A stretch of DNA of 64,000 nucleotides from Acorus gramineus (taxonomy: Eukaryota; Streptophyta; Magnoliopsida; Acorales; Acoraceae). How positions within the stretch are numbered: the first letter of the stretch is position 1; every line of letters starts with the position of its first letter. The stretch covers positions 806,001 to 870,000 of the forward strand of contig JAUJYN010000017.1 in the NCBI GenBank assembly GCA_030737835.1, in the 5' to 3' direction. This document shows, in pieces, positions 23,931-34,088 of the stretch. Under the pieces are notes generated by a model. The model searched no databases. It was not told where the DNA came from and saw nothing but the letters and a program-made list of their open reading frames with translations. The position numbers were made by a program, and so were the translations under genes.

Positions 23931-25860
23931 TGTTCGGCTCGTTTACCCCTACTTATAAGGCTCATTAAGTGAAATAAAGTCGTTCTCTCCACCATCCGCA
24001 TCAATGTAGGTCGACATGCACCACCAGCATTGGCGAAGGCAGAGTGTTTTGCTTAATTTTCTTTTAGGCACGCGTTGTGTACTGAAAAATGGGTGTAAGA
24101 TTTGGGAAGTTGATACGTATTGTGATAACTGATAATGTGTGTTCTTCACTTCTTTTAAGGGAAAATTTTCAAATTAACCTTAATTTTATAATTAATGTTA
24201 AAAGTAACATTTTCAAAAATTATTTGCATAAGTGATCCTCAACTTCTTTTTTTTGACCATGTCACATCTGCCCAACCACACAATTCTATTTTTACGACCA
24301 TCACCATTTAATGAGGAAAATATTGTGAGCCTTACATGCAGGCGAGTTTGGATCATCTACTTGTTTTTTTTTACTTGTTTTGTGTTTTTATCAATCAAAT
24401 GATCATAAATTAATAAATAAAATAGATCTATTTATTTATTCATGATTTGATATATTCATGACCGTTTGATTATAATTGTGATGATGTAGCAATCCAATAA
24501 TAAAAGTCAAGTAAGATACAAGCAGGAAAAAATAAGTAGAGGATCTGAACCCATACAGGTGGGCCTCATGCCATTATTTACTCTAGTCTCATTAAATTTT
24601 TATTATCTCCTGAACTTAATTTAAAATATTTTTTATTTTTACTTAATTTTATTATCTCCCGTTTTATCTTTTAGATTTTTATTGTTTTTAATTTTTGAAA
24701 ATTTTTTGCTTGATTTTTATATTTTGGTTTTTTATTTCCGCTTTTTTATTTTGGGAATTTTTTTTTTTTTTTTGGTTTTTACTTTGTGATTTTTTTTGCT
24801 TAATTTTTGGATTTTTTTATTATATTGGTTTTAAATTTCTGATTTTTTTATTCGTTCTTATCTCTTTTCCCTGTTTCTATTTTTATATAATAATAAATAT
24901 ATGATAAATATATTTCATTCCTTCGGTTTCTAATTTCAGATTTTTTTAATCTCTTTTTCCCGTTTTACTTTATCCATTATTATATGGTTCCATTCCCAAA
25001 GAAAGGATTTTTATTTTTGGTTTTTATAGCTTTTTTTCCGGTTAATTTTTGAAATTTTTATAGTTGATTTTTAATTTCTGAATTTTTTATTCATTTTTAT
25101 CTATTCCTGTTTTTATTTTATTTTGTAATTTTATATAATAAGAGGGGGTCCGGGATTAGATGAAAAATAAACATGAAAAGGGGGATTGGGATGGAGTTTA
25201 ATGGCTGAGAAAATATAACAAAAAAAAAATGTGTGGCATATGCCATTATTGTTTGAGAAGGCCATTTAAAAACAATGAGACGAGTGAGGTGACGCTGACG
25301 TGATATAGTTAAATGGTCTAAGAAAAAAGATAGAGGGTCACTTGTGTAAATAATTTATAAAAAAGATTATTTTTAATATTAATTATATATAAAAATTTGT
25401 TATGGAATGCTTTATTATGTGATCAAACACTGATACATTTGGTCAGTTTTAGAGTTTCATGGACGGTTTAAAGACAGTCTCCAACCGCCCACAGTGTGAC
25501 AGTATAATATACTCATAGTGTATACTACATTATTATATCCTCGTTATACCAATGCATGGAAATTATTTTTTTTTTTCAAAAAAAAAAATTTATCTTTGCA
25601 TCTTAATATGTATATTTTATTTTTTATAGCAGTATATAATTTAATGGACCAGAAAAAGACGATCAATACATAAAATTATGTCCACTGATATATTTTTCAA
25701 CCTGCATTGAGGACCCCCCTTACAGGTTGACTTATTACCAACTAAGCATGTGAAAACATTCTTTGAAAGAAAAAAAACATTTGCATTAATCCAATTTAGT
25801 ACTAAATTAAATGAATCAAATCGAACAATTTACAAATCAAACTACACCGTAAATTGAATT
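23931..25860 (+). repeat. 3' tail of the extensin-like gene, copy 2
   Basis: It starts inside the right end of the hAT MITE (CGGCTCGTTTACCCCTA) and continues as copy 1. The duplication is therefore younger than the MITE insertion. It is interrupted by a TIR element at about 24160-25390, then resumes with TTGTTATGGAATGCTTTATT and AACAATTTACAAATCAAACT. Confidence 0.65.
24160..25390. mobile_element. TIR element within tail copy 2
   Basis: The terminal regions are inverted: left TTATTTGCATAAGTGATCCT, right AGGGTCACTTGTGTAAATAA. The interior has a T-rich low-complexity strand (24600-25140). No transposase is seen. The extensin tail is continuous on either side, so this is an insertion of about 1.2 kb, probably a non-autonomous Mutator-like element. 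Confidence 0.6.
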
Positions 25861-26199
25861 CTAACTATGTGCCCTCCTCGACCCAAGAGAAATTCCAAGA
25901 TCTACACCCTAAAAATCAAGAAAAACCATTCAAAAAAAAAAAAAAAAAACACACCCACACACCCACACCCACAAATTCATTCAAAAAAGAAATCCGTGTT
26001 AAGAAAAAACACATATTTAGCCATATGAAATTCAACAAAAATCCTACACAATCACACACATTCAAGCATATGAAATTTTGCAGAAAATCATACACATTCA
26101 AACATGTTCAGACAAAAATATTCACACACTCACATAAAAATAAAATTAAAAAAGTTATTTGAGGGAGAGAGAGAAATGAAATTAAAAAGGCTGAGAGTT

Positions 26200-26425
26200 T
26201 TTTGGGTTATGTTTTTAGGCATGCGTGAGCACTCACAAAAAATGGGTGTGAGAGTAGGGAAGCACTTAATATGTTTTGTTATTTTATAATATATCATGTG
26301 TGCGCTAGCTCTTCAGTTCTCGTTGAAAGTTTGTTATTTATGGAATGCTCTTCAATTCTTGTTGAAAGTTTGTTATTTATGGAATGCTCTTCAATTCTTG
26401 TTGAAAGTTTGTTATTTATGGAATG
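26200..26425 (+). repeat. Tail copy 3 with a 39-bp triplicate
   Basis: Shares GGGTGTGAGAGTAGGGAAG-like sequence with copy 2 (24090-24115). It then has three head-to-tail 39-bp units at 26309-26347, 26348-26386 and 26387-26425, of form CTCTTCAATTCTTGTTGAAA followed by GTTTGTTATTTATGGAATG. Its 13-residue reading is incidental. Confidence 0.7.
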
Positions 26426-27174
26426 CTTTCTTCGGTTGTGAAAGTCCCATATGGTTAGTTAATACATGTTTGTTAAAACTTATAAACTGTACATTATAGT
26501 TTTTAGTTTAAAAGCAATTGTTATATTTTTATTTAAATTTATTGAAACTTATTTAAGTTAAAAACATCTTAAAAAAGTCATAATATCTAAAGTTGAGTTA
26601 GGGGTGCTTTTCATATTATAACTTATGGATTATTTTAAAAAAATCTGTTGAATAATACTACCCTTCACTTTCTTTACTAAGAACAAGTTTTTTCATCTCC
26701 TCTAAATATTCCTTTCATCTTCCAAAAAATTTGAGATAACTCATGAAGATTAAAACTTTATATTTTAATTTTTTTTTATTAAAATTTAGATTATAGCTTG
26801 AATATTTAATTGTGTTTTTTTATTAATACAGATCAAGTTCTATGATTTTTTCTTTCAAGTTCTATTTTTTTAAATTAATGTGGAATACTATATTTCATGA
26901 ATTGTCTTACATATTATTTAATGTTAATGGAGGATGAATGAATCATCATCATTTTATAAGTAAAACCAAATTCTTTTATCAAAAAGAAATTAAATTTAAC
27001 TTTTACAATTAGAAGGGTATTTTTGACAATTAAACAACTAAAAGATATTTTACAGTTTATTCTAACAAACATCCACAATTGTTTATTCTCTGCTTTTCAA
27101 CAGCTATAACAAGCATGTCAACTACTTATCAAAAAAGTTATAATATATAACCTATAAGTTATAATCTATAGGGG
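26426..27174. other. AT-rich DNA, possible decayed MITE
   Basis: Phrases such as AACTTATAAACT near the left and AACCTATAAGTTATAA near the right hint at inverted ends, but no clean boundary is visible. No gene is seen. Confidence 0.3.
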
Positions 27175-28145
27175 ATGCCTGGGAAACGTCCGGTTGGGCT
27201 TTGGCTCTGCCTTCGGAGTTCGACTCTTCAACCAATAAAGTTGGACGAGCGGCTTTGGTCCGCCGTTTCGAAGGAAGTGGCAGCCTAGGCCTCTTCTTCA
27301 AAGCCGACTTGCCTTTGGAGGTAGCAGACCGTTCACCCACTTCTTGGGAAACGGCAGAGGGAGAAGCTTCAGAGAAGGCAGGAGATGCGTCGAATCCCGA
27401 AGACAAGCCGGAACCCTTCAAAGAGGAACCAGGGGCCCTGACTACGGGGAGGCTGAGGATCTTGCAGAAATCCTTATACTCCAGCTCTTGAGCCCTGGCG
27501 ATCTGATCGAACTTGACCACTAATGGGTCTGGGTCACACACTCCGAGTCATCTGCAAGGAGCATATGAGATTCGTCGGTGATGAAAAAAAAGGCAAATTA
27601 GGCATAGAAGTCCAATGATTTTTATGCTCACCCAATTTTGCCGGACGAGGACAACATGGCACCCTAGCCTCTTCATACGGAATGGGAGAAGGAAGCACCC
27701 AAGGACCACTCAGTTGCACAAGGCATTCATCTCTCCACCCGCTGTCGGATGAAGGAAGTTTATCCACGAGAGGGACCGCACCCGGTCTCGCCCGAAGATA
27801 GTAAGCATGCTCCAACTTCCTCAAATCGTACAGGTGGTGGATGTCGTCCAGCTCGAGTTGAAGCTGCAGCTTGCGGTTGATCGTGACAACGCACATCAGC
27901 ACCCTTAACAAATTAGGGGAGCATTGCACCGGGTGAAGCTTGAATCGGCGCATGAAGTCCTTGACTAGCTCAGGGAGAGGAAAAGAAAGAGAGCTCCTCA
28001 GCATCTGAGAAGGATACATGAAGAGCTTCTCAGGGTCGTTGCCCTTAAGCTCATCTACGGTTTTGAAAGGAGTAGGTGTGATGATGATGGATTCAGAAAT
28101 CGACAGGGAGGACCTTAGTTTCTGAGCAATGTTCATCGACATGGT
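27175..28145 (-). mobile_element. Antisense Transposase_28-like ORF region, copy 1
   Basis: Minus-strand translation contains FPLPELVKDFMRRFKLHPVQ, then SPNLLRVLMCVVTINRKL, then YYLRARPGA and LPSSDSGWRDECL. This is the conserved core of plant Transposase_28-like proteins (helical, function unknown). It is followed by a Ser/Pro/Lys-rich, low-complexity tail. It is a fossil ORF region with breaks. No start context or expression evidence is visible. Confidence 0.6.
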
Positions 28146-29067
28146 GGCTCGAGAAGGAATTCGAGAAGAGGCAAAGTTTGAAAATGAGCAGGGGATTTGA
28201 TTTTTAAATTCTCTCTCCTCTTCTCGTCGGATGATGGAAAGTCATAAAGCGGTCCTCCTTCAAAAAATTCCCGCAATCATGACTGAAGTGCGAAAATTGA
28301 AATCATGGAAGATTTGTCGCCGAAATCTTCTGCAGATATCGAGGGACAACTGAGGAGAGAAACGAGGTGCCAATTTTGATAAACGTGCAGCCTACATGGT
28401 GAATTTATTGTCACGAATTTTTCACGTGGCATGGAGAAGAGACGGAACGAAGAGAGATCCTTTACGGACAGGTGGGCACGACCAGAGAAATCATGTTCAA
28501 GAACCTGGTATGTGAATCTTGTTCGAGGATCCTGTTCGTGGATGATCGTGGATACGACAAGTTTTTGGGATTCTGCGGTTCACAAATAGAATTGTACAGC
28601 GAAGAGAGGTAATATACGAAGCGCGCGAGTAGATAAAATATTATCAAGGTTGAGCAGAGAAAGTAATTTTTTATTCATTGATTTGATAAAGGTTACAAAA
28701 AAACAGGGGGGGGGGGTTCAACCCTCTGCTCGGTCTTCTACTCGTCGCTTCCTACGAAGTCGAAGTCTCCTATCCCTCACAGCTTGGTGTAGTCCGGGCA
28801 GTTCCCCATTGCTCATCTCTCGAAAACCACGTGAGTGGTTAGCATAGCCCAAGCGGTAGCCGCTGATGAAGTCCAGAAGGCAATCTTCTTCATCACCCTC
28901 ACAAGCTTCGCGAAGGGACCGCAATTGATGATCTATGGAGATAGAGGCGGCATGAACTGAGGCTTGCAAATTCCTCGAACGGCCACTAGGGGGGAGAAGG
29001 ACACCCTGAAGACGGTCTTTGGGAATAGGAGCAGCATCTGCCCCAGCACTCAATGTCACCGGGGGCA
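28146..29067. other. Spacer between the antisense ORF regions
   Basis: Non-coding element DNA with a G-run at about 28706-28715. A minus-strand frame at 28718-29092 (RLREACEGDEEDCLLDFISG) may be the tail of the second antisense ORF region. No terminator or promoter is recognised. Confidence 0.35.
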
Positions 29068-30099
29068 TCACCGGCAGGGCATCAGCGTCCATGTCACGGG
29101 TGGGAGTAACAGCTTCCCCAAGGGGAATAGACGATGAAGAAGAAGAAGAAGAAGAAGAAGAAGAGAAGCAGCCAAGGAAGAGGAAGATGATCGAACTGCA
29201 GGTGATGGAGACGGTGAGACAGAAGGCGGAGGCGACAAGGTTAAGTCCAATGGCAGGGCAATGGAATTTGATCCAAAACCCAACCGGAGAAGCCTCGAAG
29301 AGCGCAGCCTCGCCTCGTTATGCAGAGCGGTGGGAGAAGGAACCAAACTAGAGCCACCCGCTGACTCAACCACACTGGCAAGAAGCATTGCAACAGGTGG
29401 AGCACTTCGCGGTTCCTCCAATTCAAGAAGCTCCCACCACAATCGGTCCGGATACTCCATCACCCGAGAGATGTCATCCATCTTCACCTCCTCGACCTCC
29501 GGCCTGGGGGCATCCACCATCGGCTTTCGGCGGTGACACAAATGGAGATGGGATAAATCCCAGCCATCTGGCATCCAAGGACCCCACCCCGGACCTGAAT
29601 CCGGCGACTCTCCTAGTCGTGAATGTCACCCCGAGCCATGCCAAGGACCAGCTCTGGCGCTCTGGCCCAGCGAGAGATGTAGAAGGACGGGGACTGCCCG
29701 GAGGATGAAGCCTTGACCTGATAGATCAAACGGACCTCGGTCAAGCCCAGCTCAACTCCTGTCTTCTTCCCCAATGTGACCACACACATCAAGACGCGAT
29801 ACACGTTGGGGACGACCAAGATGGCATGGAGGCCAAAGAAATCAAGAAACTCTGCCACCAAGCGTGGCAGAGAAAGAGAAAGCCCCCATCTTTAAAATAG
29901 CTGGGATGGAGGAGAACGGAATCAAGATAGAGGGTGCGGACCTCATCCTCGGCCAACTCGTCAATCGCCAAGTCAGACGAGATGCCCAACTCTCTGTGGA
30001 GGGCTGCGGCAATGGCAAGACGTGAGATAGGATGAGGAGCTCCTCCCTCTCGCCCCCCTTAAATATCGTTGAAGCGATGCTTCGAGAAGACAGCTGCAC
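29068..30099 (-). mobile_element. Antisense Transposase_28-like ORF region, copy 2
   Basis: Minus-strand translation has VAEFLDFFGLHAILVVPNVY, RVLMCVVTLGKKTG and LTEVRLIYQ. These parallel the F-x-L-H-P-x-x-x-x-P-N-x-x-R-V-L-M-C-V-V block of copy 1 but are clearly diverged from it. The region also carries a run of GAAGAA triplets (29130-29165). It is broken into several frames. Two diverged copies in one element tail suggest an old duplication or two merged elements. Confidence 0.55.
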
Positions 30100-30377
30100 T
30101 TATTTCGCTGCAAACATCGAGGAGTAATCAATGCCAATAAAATGGGTATTCACAAAATCCGAGGGGGTGCCGACGTTTGAATTTTCCAAACATCTCTTGG
30201 AGGCCACGCGCCATTAAGGATGACGTAGCAAATCAGCCGTCAAATCCTAGGCGGGTCAGAGAATCCATAGAAGATAGGTGACCAGATCTTTGACCCCCCT
30301 GAAAGGTATGAAGGCGAGGTGATTTTTCATGATCTCCTACTCTCTCGACAAGCCAAAAGAGCAGAAGAGGGGGCATC
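30100..30377. other. 3' untranslated part and polypurine tract
   Basis: No ORF is recognised. The purine tract AGAAGAGGGGG at 30363-30373 and CATC precede the LTR start TGTGG at 30378. The same GGGGGCATC|TGTGG junction occurs on the minus strand at 45351. Confidence 0.6.
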
Positions 30378-30551
30378 TGTGGAGGTAAAAATCCTCACCA
30401 CGACACATGTCATAGCAGGGGTGACGTGTCACACCAGGACGGATGTGGGCCTACTGTGAGACCCGCAAATCTAAGTTCCAATCCTTGGTCATGATGACTC
30501 TCCCAAATGTACTGACACAACTAGATCCAGGGTCTAGCCGGACAGTCGGGC

Positions 30552-30735
30552 ACCTCGAAAGCGAGTAGTCTAAGGCACGACCAGACATGAGGTCTGGTCG
30601 ATCGACTTTACTCCTCAAAAGCGAGTAGTCTAAGGCACGACCAGACATTAGGTCTGGTCAGTCGACCTTACTCCTCGAAAGCGAGTAGTCTAAGGCACGA
30701 CCAGACATGAGGTCTGATCGATCAACCTTACTCCT
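30552..30735. repeat. 60-bp tandem triplicate in the LTR
   Basis: GCGAGTAGTCTAAGGCACGA recurs at 30561, 30621 and 30681, an exact 60-bp step. Each unit has a GACCAGACATGAGGTCTGGTC inverted repeat able to form a hairpin. Confidence 0.92.
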
Positions 30736-31008
30736 TGCAGACATGCTATGAAACGTATGGGCGAGCATATCAGGAGACCTCGAGCAGAATAAAGAAACGG
30801 TCAGAAGACCACTAACGCCTGTAACTGCCAATGTGGCATTTAAGGCCCACTACCAACAGAACGTGGGTAATCAAGGACCGATGTGGAGCATAAATGCTGA
30901 GGGAGTTTCCGTGAAAAAAAGGCCCACTAAACACTTAGTGGCAAGGCGGTTACAAGGGTAATTAAGGAACTACGTATGACTTGATCCCCAAGGGGTACGT
31001 AGGCAGCT

Positions 31009-31014
31009 TATAAA
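31009..31014 (+). promoter_or_regulatory. TATA box of the Tat-like LTR
   Basis: TATAAA lies about 140 bp before the LTR end, just after the conserved GTACGTAGGCAGC phrase, on the element sense strand. The position suits an LTR promoter; no start site is proven. Confidence 0.5.
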
Positions 31015-31151
31015 GAGGTCGCACGCTCAGCACTCTAAAGGCACAGTCAAGCAAAGTCAGACAGTTATTCATTGAGTCAAGCACGGTCATTGTGAGCAAT
31101 TGTGAGTCATTGTGTGTTATTTCCTATACGGTCATTGAGAGAGTAGAGGCA

Positions 31152-31900
31152 GAGCTAAAAAATTTTATTTAGTTCAAGTTCATTTTTCTAAGAAATTTAT
31201 AAATTTAATTGAAGGGGGGAAATATTCACCTCATAACAAATATAAATCAAATATGGAAAATGACTATTTACATTATTAAAAATGTAACAATAACATCATA
31301 CAAACTATCTTTATATAAAATATAATAGTATCGAGTGTTACATTTATGAAATTGGAATAAAAACAAATCAAAATGTGGAAAATGACAATCAATTAATACA
31401 TAAAAAAAAATTCATGTTTTAAATTTAAAACATGTAACATAAATTTAATATGTTATCATAAAAGGTTAATTTTAAATTCAGATATAATATGCATTCCAAT
31501 AGGATCATAACATGATAAAAAAACACTTTTAAATATCAAACAAAACCAATAAGCAAAACACAACTCGATTATGAATATAAAAAAAACTAACAAATGTCAA
31601 ACCTAATCCGAAAGACATTGACGAAAAATCCAAATTGAAAAAAAAAAACCAAATCCGTGACTTCCAAATCCTCAAAAGTAGAATTTCAGATCTGCTACTA
31701 TGCGTTCTGCATAAAAAAATCGGTTTCGTAAAACAAAAATCGATTACAATTGCTACAGGATTAAAAATTTAATTAATTATTCTAAAGAGGTTCAGGAATT
31801 CATGATTCTCCACGATGCACGGATGAAGAAATACTGTAATGATTGATTTTCCATGAACAGGTGAAATCAAAACCGTCACAAGTGGTTATTAAATAAAGCT
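31152..31900. other. AT-rich DNA, no gene seen
   Basis: No reading frame, repeat boundary or RNA gene is recognised. Confidence 0.35.
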
Positions 31901-33830
31901 AAAGGGTATAATAGGTAATGTCCTATTGCCACCTCATGGGGCCTGTGATGGGGCTTATAAAATGGGACTTAAAAAATATTATTGTTTTTCATAAGGAAAA
32001 TGATTGTCAAGCCCCATTTTTGTGGGCCCCATGTAAGCCCCATATATATAATTCCAGTTTTACCCTCTTTGTGATTTTTTTTCTTTATTTGGTAATTATT
32101 CTCATAATTAAGGAGACAGTAATAATTACTCTCTTCCACCTATATAGAATTAATGACAATGACAATAAATTATTTCCATTTGTAATTCACGTTTCTTATT
32201 TTGTTTTTGGATTTATTCTAATTGAATTATTTATACACCCATAATCAATAGTTCATTTCCTTTTTAAAACACCATTATTGTTTTTAAAAACACCTAGCAC
32301 CAAATCAGAAATGATTTATGTTTATGCAGTTGTGTGTAATTACTTGATTTTACAAATTTATATTTGTTGAATCTGGTCTTTGATAGTAAATTAATTTTTA
32401 TTGGCATGTTCTTTCATTTTAGATGATCTAACACAAATCTTCTAAATTCATTTAAAATTTTCTTTTTTGTTTGATTTAATTTTTTTATTTAAATGTGTAA
32501 TAACACTCATACATTGTTTTTTTAGTTTTTTTTTAAAGTGAGTTACATTTCAAAAGAAGTTAGTTATATTTGTAAAGAGTCAGCTACATTTGTATAGTCA
32601 TTTACATTTTCCTTGGAAGGCAATCCGGAGAAGGATTTCATTGTTAAAGTTGAACAGCAATGTGTAGAAACAATCGTGCAAAGTGTTGAAATGCCATTTG
32701 ATTAAGAAGAAATGTATGTATGTTGAAATGATATTTGATTATGAAGAAGTTAGTTACAGTTTGAAATAGATAATTCTAAATAATTTACATGTGATTTATA
32801 TTTTTAACAGAAATTAGTTACATTAATGAAAATTAGTTACATTGTGTACAGCAGTAACATAAAAAATATATAATGATCAAAGAAAGATAAATCATGATAA
32901 ATACACATACAAACCAATAAATGTTAAGTCGTTGAATTAAAATTAGTTATAATTTGAAGATAGTTACATTCATCATAACGATAACATTAACCAAACTGAA
33001 TAATCATATTCCTTAAAGTTGTTTACATTCCTCTAATAGTTAATTACATTCTTTGAAACACGGTTAATATTGTGTATTTCTTGTCTTTTTGTTACTCTAT
33101 CTTTTTTTGACCTGCAGCAATTGATATTACATGTCATACACATGTAAGCGTACATGCTCTTAAAGTATGACTCCACATATATAATAGAATACATACATAC
33201 AACAATTATACATACACGAAGTTAGTTACATTTTACAACTTTAAACAAACTGAAAATAAGAATGTGTGTTTTTTTCTTAAAAAAAAAAGAAAAAAAGATT
33301 TCACATATTTTTTAAAAAAGTGTATTGTAATATCACATTGTATAAACTACAACTACTAAAGGATCGTTTGAACTATCGTTGAAAAGGGTAGCATAGTTTG
33401 TTTCCTCACTTTGTACCACTAAAATAATGAGGCTTCTTTGCAGGGCAATCATCTTTTAATTGAACACACATAAAAGGAAGATTAAACATCCATAAAAATA
33501 AAAAAAAAGACAGACCAGAAGAGGTCCCCTCACTCTTTGAAACTTCTTGGTGGATGGGTTTGGATAAAATTTTATGATCAATATATCATGTGATATTAAT
33601 AAATATGCATGTCTCAAATTTTGAAAAGAGAATGGAAGATAAAACTGGAAAAAAACGCCACAAAAAAGAGGGAAATGGAGTGAGAGAATGTGTGTTTTAA
33701 TTAGGGGTAGAATTGTATTTTGCTTTTTTGCCTTTTTGTAAAAGTCAATCGGGTAGCCAATAACATTTTAACACCTCATGGGGCCTATGGAAGGGGCTTA
33801 TAAACTGAGGTCTGTATAGCAAAGCTCTTT
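31901..33830. repeat. AT-rich unit bounded by direct repeats, GTTACATT-rich
   Basis: CACCTCATGGGGCCTRTG followed by GGGGCTTATAAA occurs at about 31930-31965 and again at 33772-33805 in the same orientation. Between them the motif TTAGTTACATT and variants recur about ten times (32540-33240). This could be an unclassified non-autonomous element with internal binding-site-like repeats. The short plus-strand frame at 31918-32244 has no family features. Confidence 0.45.
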
Positions 33831-34088
33831 TCATAATATGTGAAGAGGTATATTCCTACAAACTCAATTTTAATTCCAAATTTTAGAGAAAAACTAACTC
33901 TCGAACCCATTTTTAAAGGGAGTTTTAGTAATCATTCTCTCAAAAATCCAAATATGGTTATTTAAAGTTTTCTATATACACATTTTTAAAATGTATCTTT
34001 TGTTGCAAAAACGATGAACTTTGACGTGATCTACATTGCGATAGATCTAATAGGGCTTGAAAACAATGAAAGAGTTGATAGATGAGAA

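Larger units (their letters stand above)
27175..31151 (+). mobile_element. Tat/Ogre-like LTR retrotransposon, 3' part
   Basis: The right end is an LTR (30378-31151) preceded by a purine tract. To its left, in antisense, lie two ORF regions with a Transposase_28 ('putative gypsy type transposon') signature. Antisense extra ORFs between pol and the 3' LTR are known in the Tat lineage. The 5' LTR, gag and pol are not in the window; the left edge joins AT-rich DNA at about 27175. It is broken and incomplete, old by appearance. Confidence 0.65.
30378..31151 (+). repeat. 3' LTR of the Tat-like element
   Basis: It starts TGTGGAGG directly after the purine tract. It contains a 60-bp triplicate (30552-30735), a TATAAA box at 31009-31014 and the phrase GGTACGTAGGCAGC shared with the LTR at 44305-45351. 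The right end is taken at GAGGCA (31151) and is uncertain. Confidence 0.6.

Noticed and set aside
29068-29351. Plus-strand acidic frame with a Glu run
   Set aside because: It is the shadow of a GAAGAA triplet run in the antisense ORF region of the Tat-like element.
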